Origin: Pseudoneurospora amorphoporcata
Lineage: Eukaryota > Ascomycota > Sordariomycetes > Sordariales > Sordariaceae
Direction: 5' to 3'
NCBI GenBank assembly: GCA_033297205.1
Contig: MU859069.1
Span: forward strand, 62,001 to 126,000
DNA: 64,000 nucleotides
Positions 1-11,000 of this stretch are shown in pieces. The stretch's first letter is position 1. Each line of letters opens with the position of its first letter. The position numbers and the translations under genes were made by a program. Below the pieces are notes generated by a model, which was given only the letters and a program-made list of their open reading frames with translations, was not told where the DNA came from and searched no databases.

Positions 1-607
1 GAGTTCGACAGACGGGAAGAAGTTTGGCGGCGTTGAGACCTAGTTTTTTTCGGCCTTGCCAGAATAGCTGGGGTTTTACTCGGGACATAGTGCTTGAGGT
101 ATCACGATAAGTTGTCTTTGGTTCACAACCTCGGTCTGGGTCTGGCAGATCTTGGATGTTATTGGTTTTTGTGCATGATGTTGTGATGAAGAAAGTGTGA
201 TGACTTCAAAAAAGGTTTTATTTCTCGGACTCCCTTTACTACCTGAACCCAAACCGAGAGAAAACCCTCAAGTGAACCTGAAAAGAAGGTGAGTTAAACT
301 CACTAGAGCTTGTATGTTTACATCACCATGGTAAACTCGACGAGGAGGAGCTCATGTTTCTTATCTTTTCCGATAAGAGCTATATGAATGATATAAGCTG
401 TTCCACTTTGATGACGCCAAGACGGGAGTTAGCTACCCCTGCAACAAGCACTCGGAACTCCGAGCTCTCCGTCGACACAACCACCCACCCACCCATCACC
501 CATCATCAGTCACCAACTGCTTGTGCGACACTGCAACGGCAAGGGATATAAAAGACGGTACCCCTGGCCCTATAACGTTGCGCATTCCATCACTACTTCT
601 AGCGACC
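1..607. other. 5' flank of the AIM32-like gene, no gene recognised
   Basis: No open frame here resembles a protein I know and I see no RNA gene. The right part must hold the promoter and leader of the gene starting at 608, and the sequence becomes C-rich close to that start, as is common in leaders of filamentous fungi. The left edge could contain the end of a gene lying outside the window, which cannot be judged. Confidence 0.5.
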
Positions 608-2015
608 ATGCTCCTCCTCCGCCCCCTCCGCCAGACACCCCGAGCAGCAACCGCGGCCTTGAACGCATCGACGGCGCGGGCCTGCGCTCCACGCTCCAGC
701 AGCAATGTCGCATTCTCCTTCCGACGCGCATACGCAGCAAGAGGAGCCCCCGCGACCTTCCCGACCATAGATACATGCCCGTCGCCCACCTGCTCATGCG
801 CCCCGACTCCCTCATTTCCCCAAGGGTTCGAGATCGATCACACCACGCCTCTCAACGGTCTCATGCCAGCCCATGCCCAGCAAGTTCTCATCTGCACTGG
901 CAAGGACGACTGGCCATCCAAGATTGAGGACGACAATGATGGCCAAAACCACGCCGCCATGCTGCGCGATTTGATTGGAAGAGGAGGTCCCTATAGCGAT
1001 GTGAGTTGACTACCAACATGCCCGGAAAACAGCCCATGCAAAGGCCCTACATACCACAACTCTGTGGTGGGAGATAAACGAAAAAAAAGAAGAAAAAAAA
1101 AAGGGAAAAAAAAAAAGGGAAAAAAAAAAGGGAAAAAAAAAAGGGAAAAAAAAAAAAGAAAGCAGTAACGGCTAACAGGTAAGTTCCGGGCACCTCCCCC
1201 CCTTTTCTTCTGCACCTATACAGCCCTTCCACAACATCTCCGTCCTCAACGTCTCTTTCCCTCCATCATCATCATCATCTTCTTCGCCGCCCTCCGCAAA
1301 CCAAAACACCAAAAACACATCCATCTACCTCCTCCCCGACTTCAAATACCTCCCCGCCGTCTCCTCCTCGCCCGACCACCTCAAAGCCCTCGTAAAAGCC
1401 CACCTCCTCCCCGAAAAGCTGCACCCCGTGCACGACCACAGTCCACCCGCCAAGCGGGAGGCACTCCTCCGCGATCCCAGCTACGCCGACCAGATCCCCG
1501 GCCCGGGGATTCGTGACATCCGCAACGAGGTCATCGTGTTAATCTGCGGCCACGGCGGGCGGGATCAGCGGTGTGGTGTGTACGGACCCTTGTTGAGGGG
1601 GGAGTTCGAGAAGAGGTTGGCCGAGTCTAGCTCTACTACTGGAGAAGGACGTGGACAACTTGAAAAAATTCACGTGTTGAAGGGGGCTGCTGCTGCGCCT
1701 GCTGACCAGCAGCTGGACCATGCACGCAACGGAGAGGAGAGCAGCAAAGCATGGGGAGCAAGAGTCGGATTGATCAGCCATATCGGCGGGCACAAGTTTG
1801 CGGGCAACGTGATTGTGTATATCCCGCCCGGGTTGAAGCTGTCTGGATCGGACGCGCCGCATCCGCTAGCTGGACATGGCATTTGGTACGGGAGGGTTGA
1901 GCCGAAGCACGTGGAGGGGATCGTGAAGGAGACGATCAAGAAGGGCAATGTGATTAAGGAGCTGTTTAGGGGCGCGATCAAGCGGGGTGGTGAGATTTTG
2001 AGATTGCCTTTGTAG
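608..2015 (+). CDS. AIM32: AIM32-like thioredoxin-fold [2Fe-2S] protein (sucrase/ferredoxin-like family)
   Basis: This is a predicted mitochondrial protein of the Aim32/Apd1 family, thioredoxin-like ferredoxins implicated in mitochondrial redox work. Exons are 608-1000 and 1224-2015, with an intron at 1001-1223 (GTGAGT donor, CAG acceptor, phase 0), giving 394 residues against 311 in yeast. The N-terminus is Arg/Ala/Ser-rich without acidic residues, like a mitochondrial presequence. Two ligand motifs are visible: CGHGGRDQRC near residue 235 (Cys, eight residues, Cys) and HIGGH near residue 316. These match the Cys/Cys and His/His cluster ligands known for the family. The ATG at 608 was chosen because it begins the presequence-like stretch; the frame is open upstream without other support. 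The intron carries a variable A-rich tract. The next gene is convergent. Family assignment is firm; the precise function is not. Confidence 0.85.
1080..1160 (+). repeat. Poly-purine tract of repeated GGG-A(9-12) units inside the AIM32 intron
   Basis: At least four GGG triplets, at about 1103, 1117, 1130 and 1143, are spaced 13-14 bases apart by runs of A. This forms a short purine-only tandem repeat on the coding strand. It lies wholly within the intron, so length changes would not alter the protein, though they could affect splicing. Confidence 0.85.
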
Positions 2016-2196
2016 ACTCGCGCTGCAGAGGTTATGATTGTTTGGAATAGTTGGTGAAAAGCCCCAGCTTCATAGTCGAATACAAATCGAGCCAAAGCCC
2101 AAGGTACTTAACTACTGTGACACATGGCTATACTCGTTCGCATGGTTTCAGAGGTGCTTCTAGCCCTGACTACTATTTGTAGAGCGCACTTACGAG

Positions 2197-2273
2197 TATA
2201 TATATATATATATAATATATATATATATAATATATATATATATAATATATATATATATGACTATATATATATT
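2197..2273. repeat. TA dinucleotide microsatellite with higher-order period
   Basis: This is an almost pure (TA)n tract interrupted by TAA at regular spacing of roughly 17 bases, giving about three copies of a (TA)n-A unit. It sits between the convergent 3' ends of the AIM32-like and NEO1 genes (interval 2016-2604), where I see no gene. Confidence 0.9.
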
Positions 2274-2604
2274 CGGAAGCAAAAGGTCGTCCATTCTTGG
2301 ACGTATGCTTCGGCTGACTGTCTCGGTGTTCACAAGGAGACGCCGACAACACTATTTATCTGAATCAAATCCAAGAACAATTTGGTTGTTGGTGAGATAA
2401 TGACAATAGTATTTTATCAGCGCTATACCAACTCAACTGTGCAGTAATACTTGTACGTCTAAATCTAGTGTATAAAGTTAAAGTCAAAGTCAGAAGAAGA
2501 AAAACGCCGGCATACTATGCATGACAACGAACTTTCTCAGTTCCGGTCCACTGCCTGCCTCCTAACCCATCATAGCCCCCAGGCCTTTTTCAAGTATTCT
2601 ACCT

Positions 2605-5600
2605 TTATATCCCCTGAACCTTCCTATACGAAGGCGGTTTCATCGTCCTCCTAATCACCTTGGCCGCATACGTCGGAATGAGCGAGATAGCGGCGATGGC
2701 AGCCACGCGCCATAGAAAACCCCTATACAGGTTAGTGACTGACCAATTCCCCCAACGCAAAAAGAAAAACTCACAAAGTCAAAATAAACTGCAAATCAAA
2801 GTACCCTCCCAGAAACGGGATGGAGACGATATACATCAGAAAAGTCCCCACGATGCTCACCACCATGACCCAATGCCAGGTAGTGATCTCGATCGCCACC
2901 ATCAGCAGCTCGTTGAGCACGAGGACCGTGTAGCTGACGGCCAACATGCGGGGGCCATCGACGCCCGTGAGCACTTGAGACAAGCCCTGGATCAAGCAGC
3001 CCTGGTAAATGGAGACAAAGACCCAGACGAAGAAGGTCCGATACGACAAAGAGCTGCCCGAGGTGAGCTCCTTGTAGAGCTCCGGGTACAGGTTGGCCAG
3101 GTCTTCGTCTACGTCTTTGTCGAGGACGAGAGACAACACGGGCATGGCGGTGTAGACTGTTGCGTAGCCTACCATTAGCCAGTCCTGTGTTTTGTGATTT
3201 GTGTTAGCGAGTTTGTCAAAAGGGGGTTAGGGTGATAAAAAGACCAACCTTGTAAAGACCCTCCGGCTCGAACTTCAACGCGATACTGTACATAGTCTGA
3301 CAAACAGCAATAATCAAGCCACGATGGATAACAAATTGCGCCAGCTTTGCGCTGCGGTTATAGCTGTTCCTCCCATGCCACACCAGGAGCTTGGTCAGAT
3401 GGTGGAACTGCTCAATAGAAAAGTCGGCCGCCAAACTAGCCTGCCGACCTTCCTTGCCCACGATCCCCACGCCCACGTCCGCGGCCTGGATCATGGAAAC
3501 GTCGTTTCCGCCGTCGCCGATGCAGCAGACGCGCTTCTTGGTGTACTCCTTGATCAGCTTGGCCACCTCAGCTTTTTGGGTAGGCGAGCACCGGCAGGCC
3601 ACGACGGTCGGCAGGAGCACGGCCACCGAGATGAACTCGTGCCGGAAGTGGGTCAGGTACATGGCGAGGGACTCGCCGTCGATGAGCAGACAGGAATCGG
3701 TCTTGCTCCGGAGCAGGTCCAGATTATCTTGCGCACCGTCTTTCCTCCTGAGCTTGGCGATTGTGTGGATGTACTGACCCCTGGCTACGAGCTTGGAGCT
3801 GACGGCCACGCAGCGAGCGGTTTCCACCTTGTCGCCTGTAAGCATCCAGATTTTGATGCCGGCGTTGCGAAGAAGTTCCAGAGACGGCTTGACGTCCTTC
3901 TGCAGTTTGTCTTCAACACCGGTAACACCGAGTAGTTCTAGGTTATGCTCAAGGTACTGCGAGACGACAGCCTGCATGTTGGCTTCGCGCCCGCTGATGG
4001 CGAGCGAGGCCTCGTGGTGCTTGGCGGAAAACTCCTGGTATTCCTTCAGAGACAGACGCTTCCTGCCCACCACGAGCGTGCGGAGACCTTCGCGCGCCAT
4101 GTTGGCCGTCTCTTCGTCGAGCCAGTCGTTGGCGGCGACAATGGAGCTCATGACGGTATCGGCACCCTTTTGGTAGAACCAGATTTCGCTACTTCCGAGG
4201 CTGGGGTTTCCGGGCTGGAGTTTCTCGTAGAACTGGACAATGATTCCCATGCGCTTGCCCTCCGACGTGAAGGGGAAGATGTCGAGGATACGAACTTTGA
4301 CCACTGGCCGGCCGGTTTCGGCGGATTCGAGGACAATGTTCTTGCGATCGCGGTGAGACAGACGCAGGCCTACGGACTCGGTCCACTTGACAATGGCGAT
4401 CTCGTCGGGCGAGCTGGCTTGGTATGAGTTGACAGTTTGACCGTTCTCGTCTTCCTCCGAGGTCGGGGTAACGTTGTGGCAGAGGGCAAGAGCTAGGACG
4501 ACATCGCGAACACGCGACCCGATCTCGCGGCGTGTTCTCGTAGCACCAACGTTGGCAGCCGAGTATGTTGATGATGGGGTTGCTAGAGCCAAGCTTGCGG
4601 AAGAGGCCGAAGAGCTCAGGTTGAACCCTTGCTTCACGTAAGTGGCAACCTCGTCCATTGCTTCGTTGGCATACGAGACAGTTCCGACATGAATCTTCTT
4701 CATCTCCATTTCGTTCTGGGTTAAAGTGCCCGTCTTGTCACTCAACAGATACTCTATCCGCCCCAAATCCTCTGGAATCGTGCTGGTTCGCACGACAGCC
4801 CCGGGGATCCCGGGATCTCTTTGGATAAACCATGAGTAGACAGACTTGCCGAGATCCAAGTTGACACGAAGACTGATGGGGACAATGGTGGAGAACAATA
4901 CCAGGAATCTCATGATCTTGACGTACCAGACGTTTCCCTTGGCCGTGCTGAAGCCTTGCAGCGCAACAAGAACGATCGAAAGGAAAAGTGTCAGGAAACA
5001 GAGAATTTTGGTGAGTGAGTTGATTTCGTACTCCAGAAGGCCCGTCTTTGATCGTGAAGGCGAAGTTGACAGAGCTGAGCGAGTTTGGGGCCCGGTATAA
5101 ACAATCACGGCGAGGGTTGTTGCATTCGATGCGATGACGGTATTGGCCCAGGCTGTGTTGTCAATCGAGAGGGGTGCTGCCTTGACATCGTCGCCTTCCC
5201 TAGGGTTGTAAGAGGCACCGCTCGTAACATCCTGTCGTGAAGGAAGAAGCTCCAATGTTCCGACAAACTCGTTGACCCTCTTGTCAGGCTTCCCGCCGGT
5301 AACACGAAGACGAACCAGTTCCTCTGTTCCGAGCTTCTGAGATAACGGCGATGCCAACCGCAGTTTCCAATCAGTTTCACCATCCAGTTGGTCAGTCCGG
5401 ATAAAGGTCTCGCCGCTAGAGCTTCCGCCGCCGCCGCCGTTGTTAACGTTCTCCCTAGGCGCTTCCGCGTTCTTGGAACTGCCCTCCCCAGCATCGTCAT
5501 GCTCGATGTGATCCAGAAGCAGCACCTCCTCCTTCGCGGGGCCATCCTCCTCGGTCTCCTTATTGGCAGCTGACTCATGCGCCAGACACTTGAGAATGAT

Positions 5601-6725
5601 GACATCTGCCGGTACGCGATGGCCCTTTGTAAGTTTCAAGACATCACCAACCTTGAGGTCCTTTGACTTTTTGCTGATTTCCGAAACGTAGGATGCCGGT
5701 AGTTGGCGAAGACCCTGACCTTCAGCCTGTTCCTCCTCCTCCTGGATATCCGACAACCGGTCAGTTTCGACTTCAACGCCAAGACGTTTAGAACCCTTTC
5801 GTGTATGCGACGATTTCATCTTTTTCCTTGGCCGGTTGATACCCAAACTTGCCCCTGGATCCTCAAAGTGTAGAACAGTGTACTCTTCGGAATTGGCCTC
5901 ATTGTCCCTTCGCCTCCGTTCGATATCGTCGTAAGCCTCCTTTGCCAGGGTGATGAACAAGACAAATGCCAAGGGTGCAACGTAGGTGGAGAGGTAGCCG
6001 ATTCGTAGTGCGGGGATGGCCTGTGAAAGGGCGACCAGGAGGAAATACATGTTGAAGAAGAAGGAGAACTCGTTGTACAGAGTGACTGGCAGAAAACTCC
6101 ATGCTGTATACTTTGCGTTGGATATGATGTTGGGCGGGAAACGGGTGGACTGTGATGAGCCAACAGCAACCAATCGTGACGATGAGGGGTCGTCCTCCTC
6201 CTGTTCCTGTTCCTCGTTATGGTTGCTCTGGTCGCCCGAGTTGCCCGACATGAAGCTTGGTAGCTTCATCGAGATGTTTCGTAGACCGTCACTGGCGAAC
6301 GACCTCCGTCGTCTCCCACTGCTGGTGCGCATCCGGCCGCCACCGCCATGTTCGCTGAGAAGGCCGGCATCCTCGTCGTGGGCGGCACTACCAGCCGAGT
6401 GGCGACCGTGGTTGCCGTCGTCATGGCGGAGCAGAGCGTCGGCGTCCTCGTCGTTGCCGTCTCGGCTACGGCCTAGCTCGCCATATCCATTGCGTTTGGC
6501 GCCACGGCGTAGACCACCCATGCGAAGATTGCGTAGTGCTATACTCGGGGGAGGGCGTTGTTCGGACGAGTTGCGGCTGTGATGGGGTTGCCCCGACTGC
6601 TGGTGGTGGTTCTTGTCGGTTGGCTGGGGGTCGAGTTCTTCGAGGTCTATGTCCAAGTCGGAGTCGGATTCATCGACGTGGGAATCGGGCGGCTTGGAGT
6701 GATGGTATGGGTCTGAAGAAGGCAT
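2605..6725 (-). CDS. NEO1: P4-type phospholipid-translocating ATPase (flippase), NEO1/ATP9 class
   Basis: This is a P-type ATPase that flips aminophospholipids across Golgi/endosomal membranes. Exons are 6725-3249, 3184-2775 and 2722-2605 (introns of 64 and 52 nt), giving 1334 residues. Seen in order: an acidic, Ser/Gly-rich N-tail of about 190 residues; a first membrane pair near residue 205; the P4 signature DGETDWK near 448; the phosphorylation motif DKTGTLT at about 663; MLTGDK near 961; and the hinge motif GDGGND near 1070. A C-terminal membrane domain, including GLYKDWLMVGYAT across the first splice junction, and a short basic tail ending KVQGI follow. The pattern and the Neo1-like C-terminus separate it from Drs2/Dnf types. 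The ATG at 6725 is preferred: the frame stays open to 6890, but the extra residues look like leader. It is divergent with SEC16, another early secretory gene. Confidence 0.93.
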
Positions 6726-8002
6726 TCCGCATTGGGCGAAGAAGCCCTTTCCTCCACGCGTATGAATTGTATTTAAATATCTAAAAATCCGTCGCGGCCT
6801 AACTGATGGAGCCAAGGTAGCTTGGGCTGTGGTCGTGACTGCTTTCGGATCTGGTTGGTTTGTGTGGGTAATAGTAGAGTTAAGGGTCACTTGGGAGGGT
6901 CCTCTTTCGTGTCGAGATCAACTCCTCCTTCCCATAGTGGCTGGCCGTGGTTGGTAGCCTAGAATACCTAGGTGCGTCTGTCTGCTGCTGCCGGTGGGTG
7001 CTATGCGTGTGCTGCGCCTGCGAGGGGAATTGAGATAGTGGGTGGGTAAATAGTCCAGTCATGAATCGCGTGGATGATTCGTACAATGTTCAAGTCGTCG
7101 TCGTCGTCGTCGTCGTATAAAATCGTGTCGCATCAGCTGGGGAAAGATGGCGATCGCATGTGACGGCGGAAAGAAAGTCACAAATGGAGAAGGGAAAACT
7201 AGGTACAACAAAGTGGTGAGTGCCAGTGATGGGACTGTGTGCGCGGCCTGCTTGGACTGGAGGGACGGAGTACTTGCGCTTATCTGTTAATAGAATACTC
7301 GCCTAGTGACAGTCTTTTCTTAACACCAAGAAAGCCCGATAAGCTCCCGCTTCATCGTTCATGCCCCATGTTTCTGGTCATCGTGGTAAGGACAGCTGTT
7401 GTGACTATTTTGTTATAGATCCCCGCGCATTCCCCGCCATTCCCATATCAGACCGCCTATACAACAGACCTTCTGCAACTCAACTCTTGCCGACGGCCGC
7501 TCCCGGTGCGCCCGCCTCATCCATCGTCACAATTGACAAGTTGCAACATCTTTGCAGTCCCGTCCCTTCCCACGTGTGATGGACCATTCCATCCCAACGT
7601 TTCTCCAGATCTGTAACAAACAAACAGCAGTTCTCACAAAACATAGCCGGTGTTGGGTTCATACTTGACCAAACACCATGATCAGCTGTTGAATACCTTT
7701 CAAGTTGTCTTTTACCAGTCAGTCGTCCCTTTGTTGCTTGCCCCTATTCCCATTCGGCAATTGCACTCTATTCCAGGCGTCAGCAATCATGGGCGACTTC
7801 GTCCGAGGCTCCTCAACAATCGAAAGTCCCGTCGCCAATCGCCGTTCGGTTACGCGATCAAGCGATCGAGTTTCGCCCCTTCTCCCGCCCCCTCTTCATG
7901 ATTCTAATTCTTACTTTAGCATATACAGTAATTCTTTCTTTTCCTTGCTTGCGCGCTCCGATACAGCCTCTCCAGCTGTATCGCGCCACCTAATCGCCCA
8001 CC
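6726..8002. promoter_or_regulatory. Shared intergenic promoter region of NEO1 (-) and SEC16 (+)
   Basis: This is 1.3 kb of non-coding DNA between two divergent start codons, so it must hold both promoters and leaders. It contains a (GTC)n run at 7094-7116 and, on the SEC16 side, an upstream ATG at 7789 in good context. Possible 5'-leader intron signals are a GTAAGG at about 7386 and a pyrimidine-rich stretch ending in ATACAG at about 7928. No TATA box could be assigned confidently. Confidence 0.5.
7094..7116. repeat. (GTC)n trinucleotide microsatellite
   Basis: Seven to eight uninterrupted GTC units upstream of NEO1. The run lies outside the chosen reading frames. Confidence 0.9.
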
Positions 8003-8070
8003 ATGGCTTCATGGAATCCGGCATTCATGCCAAACTCGGCCGCCGACCTCCCGGCACCCTTACCGACTGA
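7789..8070 (+). other. Upstream ORF overlapping the SEC16 start codon
   Basis: A 93-codon frame opens at an ATG with A at -3 and G at +4 and ends at 8070, past the SEC16 ATG at 8003 and in a different frame. If it lies in the mature leader it should reduce SEC16 translation. It may instead be removed by a leader intron or lie upstream of the transcription start. The peptide resembles no family I know. Confidence 0.4.
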
Positions 8071-11000
8071 CGACACCGTTGCGGACACGACAGGGCTTTC
8101 GCACGGTGTCGCCCAAGATGGCTCCGGTTTCTGGGGGATCGACGGCGGAGAGGAGGAAGGGGATGTGCCCGCCCAAAATGGCGAAACTGACGCCTGGTTC
8201 CCTGACTATGGAACCGGCACGACACCACCCGCGACTGATGCGCAAGCTACAAGCCAAATACCCACTGGAACCGAGCCGTTGGATACGAACGCTCCCGATA
8301 CGGCCATCGGACAGACAGAGGCCGCACATGTAACTACACAAGACGCTGAAGCTATCGAGCCAGCTCCGACTCAGACGGGCGAAGCTCCCGAGCCCATGGT
8401 CGCGGCTACACAAGCTACCGAGACGGTCCCAGAAGACGCCCCCGCCGCCGCCATTACCCCCGAACATGCTGAGCCTACCGATGCTACCACCGCAAAGGCC
8501 GATACAGACGAACCAGCGGATGTCGCTTCTAAGCACACCAGCACCATGTCTTTCACTCGAACAATTCCCCACGAGCCTAGCTGGAGCGATGACGGCGATC
8601 CTGAGTGGAACCTTGGACGAGCCGATACGGACCCCTTCAAGTTCTTGCCATCAAGCGACCGGACCAACTCTTTCCCTCCTGTTCCTCCTCTTGAACAGCT
8701 CGAGCAGCAGCAGGAAGAACAGCAAGAACATCAGCAGGAACAGCAGCAGCAGCAGCAACACCAACCCGAGCCCCATTTGGAGCAGTCTCCCATTGTCCAG
8801 CCCCAGGTTCCGGATTTCCTTCGTGATGACGACGAGGTGGAGGTACAGGGCGATGATGGGTTCTTCAGCCAGTTGTCTGGGACACAGAACGACGGATTTG
8901 ATCAGTTTGGCGCCCAAGACGGGAACCTTTCTCAGCAGTACATGGGTGGTGACTTGGGTGAAAAGGCCACCGGGGTGCTTGATTCCCGTTTCGAAGAGGG
9001 TGTTCCCCTGATCGCACATGAGGAAAACCCGACAGCTCAGCGGGATGATATCAAGGACTTATTCGGAGGAGAGGACGCCAATAATGAGGACGACTTTTTC
9101 AGTCAAGTTCAGCAAGGAGATGCCGGCGAGACTGAACATAAGCCGCAGCCGCTGGAACGCAAGTCGACGATGCAGGTACTGGGCGCTATGGATATGGGCT
9201 CCGTCCAGCCAAGTATCGATACAGTGGAAGAGCAACCCGAGGAGGAGGCTGAAGCCGCGGTAGAGACGCATGACCAGAAGCACCCCGAGGCAACGACCGC
9301 AGACCTGAACACAGATGATAGTAACGAGGAGCAGAAGCCAGAGGAAACGAAGCCAGAAGGCGAGGATGTCGAGGCCAAGTGGAAGGAACTGTTTGCCGAT
9401 GACCAAGAGGACACCCTATCACTTCTTGATGATTCTACCGAGGCGTCGAATGAGAACAAGGAGATTGACCCGGCTGCCTTCTTTGGGAGTGATGACGAGG
9501 GCTTTCTCGACGATTCAGAGGAGTTCCCAACAACGGAAACAACCCAGCCCAGGGCGCCTAGTGTAGCCGGCTCCAACACCACGACAACCCCTACCACCCG
9601 GTACATGCCTCAGACCCAAACTCCGAGCCTGACTGGAGCCGCGAATCCCTATGCTCCGGCTCCGCCACCCCTAACTTCGGCGCCGTCAAATCCTTACTTC
9701 CCTGCCGCACCCAGCACGGTTGCGCAGACGCCGTCTGTGACGCCCTTTGGTGCATCTGTTTCGGCGCCTCCTCCAACCGGGAGATTTGGGTACGGCGCGG
9801 TTCCTCCCCCACAGACTGAGAGGAAAGCCGAAAGTTTCGTCGACAAAAAGGGTGGCTACCAGTCACCATACGACCTTCCTATGGAGGTAGTCAAGGTAAA
9901 GAAGCGCCCAAGTATGGCAACTCTTAACAAGCCTGTGACAGCGCCGGCCGTTCCACCTCCTCCTCCCAAAAGCGCAACTCACCTGCCTCCTCCACCCCCT
10001 ACCTCTGTTCCACCCTCATCTCACCCTGGTGTCAAGCCGCCACCGCCTGCTGGTGCAGCTAAGCCGAAGGAGAATTTCTTTGAGGAGCTTCCTGTAGTCA
10101 CAAGGGCGCGCCCAGCTTCTCGACATACCATGGGTACCGCATCACCGGCACAGTCTAGCCCATATGGCCCACCATCTTCGGCTGGCCCGCCTTCTGTTGT
10201 CTCGCGGCCACCGGTGCCCGGAATGCCCTCTGCCATGGGATCTGCTCCCAACTCCCCCCCTACCCAGCATGCGGAGATTTCCAACCTCGTTGCGCCGCCG
10301 CGTGTCAACCCTTACGCTTCGTTACCATCCAGCACTAACCTTGCTCCCGCTGTTCCTGCTCCGGCTTCAAGCCGTTATTCGCCGGCCCCTCCAAGTGGGT
10401 CACAGCTCAGCACCCCCGTCCCGCCTGCTGTATCAAGCCGTTACTCTCCTGCTCCGCCGGCTTCTCGGCCAACGAGTTCCGGCTACACTCCGGCTACTTC
10501 GGCGCCACCAGTTCTCCCACCAGTCTTGCCACATCAGCCCCGTACCTCAAGTCCTTTGGCACATTTCGAGTCGAGGCCTCTTGTAGCTAGTCATGGAGAG
10601 AGCGGTTTAGCGGAGAAGCGGAGTAGCAACTCGTTGTACGACTTGCGCCTCCAAAGGGTGCCTTCTCTGCCTCCGACACAGGAGGTGGAAGAAGAAGGCC
10701 CTATGCAGGGTATGGTATCCCCCAACCAAGTCCCAGCATCTCACCAGACCTCTCCCACGGCGTCAAGGCATGCCGCTTTGTCTCACCGGTCTAGAAGGAC
10801 GCCGCCTCCGCAGTCTCTTACTGTGCAGCCGGTGACGTCTCCTCAAAGGGCGACCTCCAGCTATGAACCTGCGGCTACTGCTCCAGCTCACAACTTTGCG
10901 CCACCACCTCGATCGCAGACCCAATCTCCTGGAGCGCTCTACGGGAACAGAAACGCAAAGCCTATTGACCCGATCCCTCGTCCTTCGTCGGTCACCGACG

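Noticed and set aside
6726..6890. 55-codon N-terminal extension of NEO1
   Set aside because: The residues before MPSSDPYHHS are unlike the acidic N-tail of the family and fit a leader. The downstream ATG is preferred.
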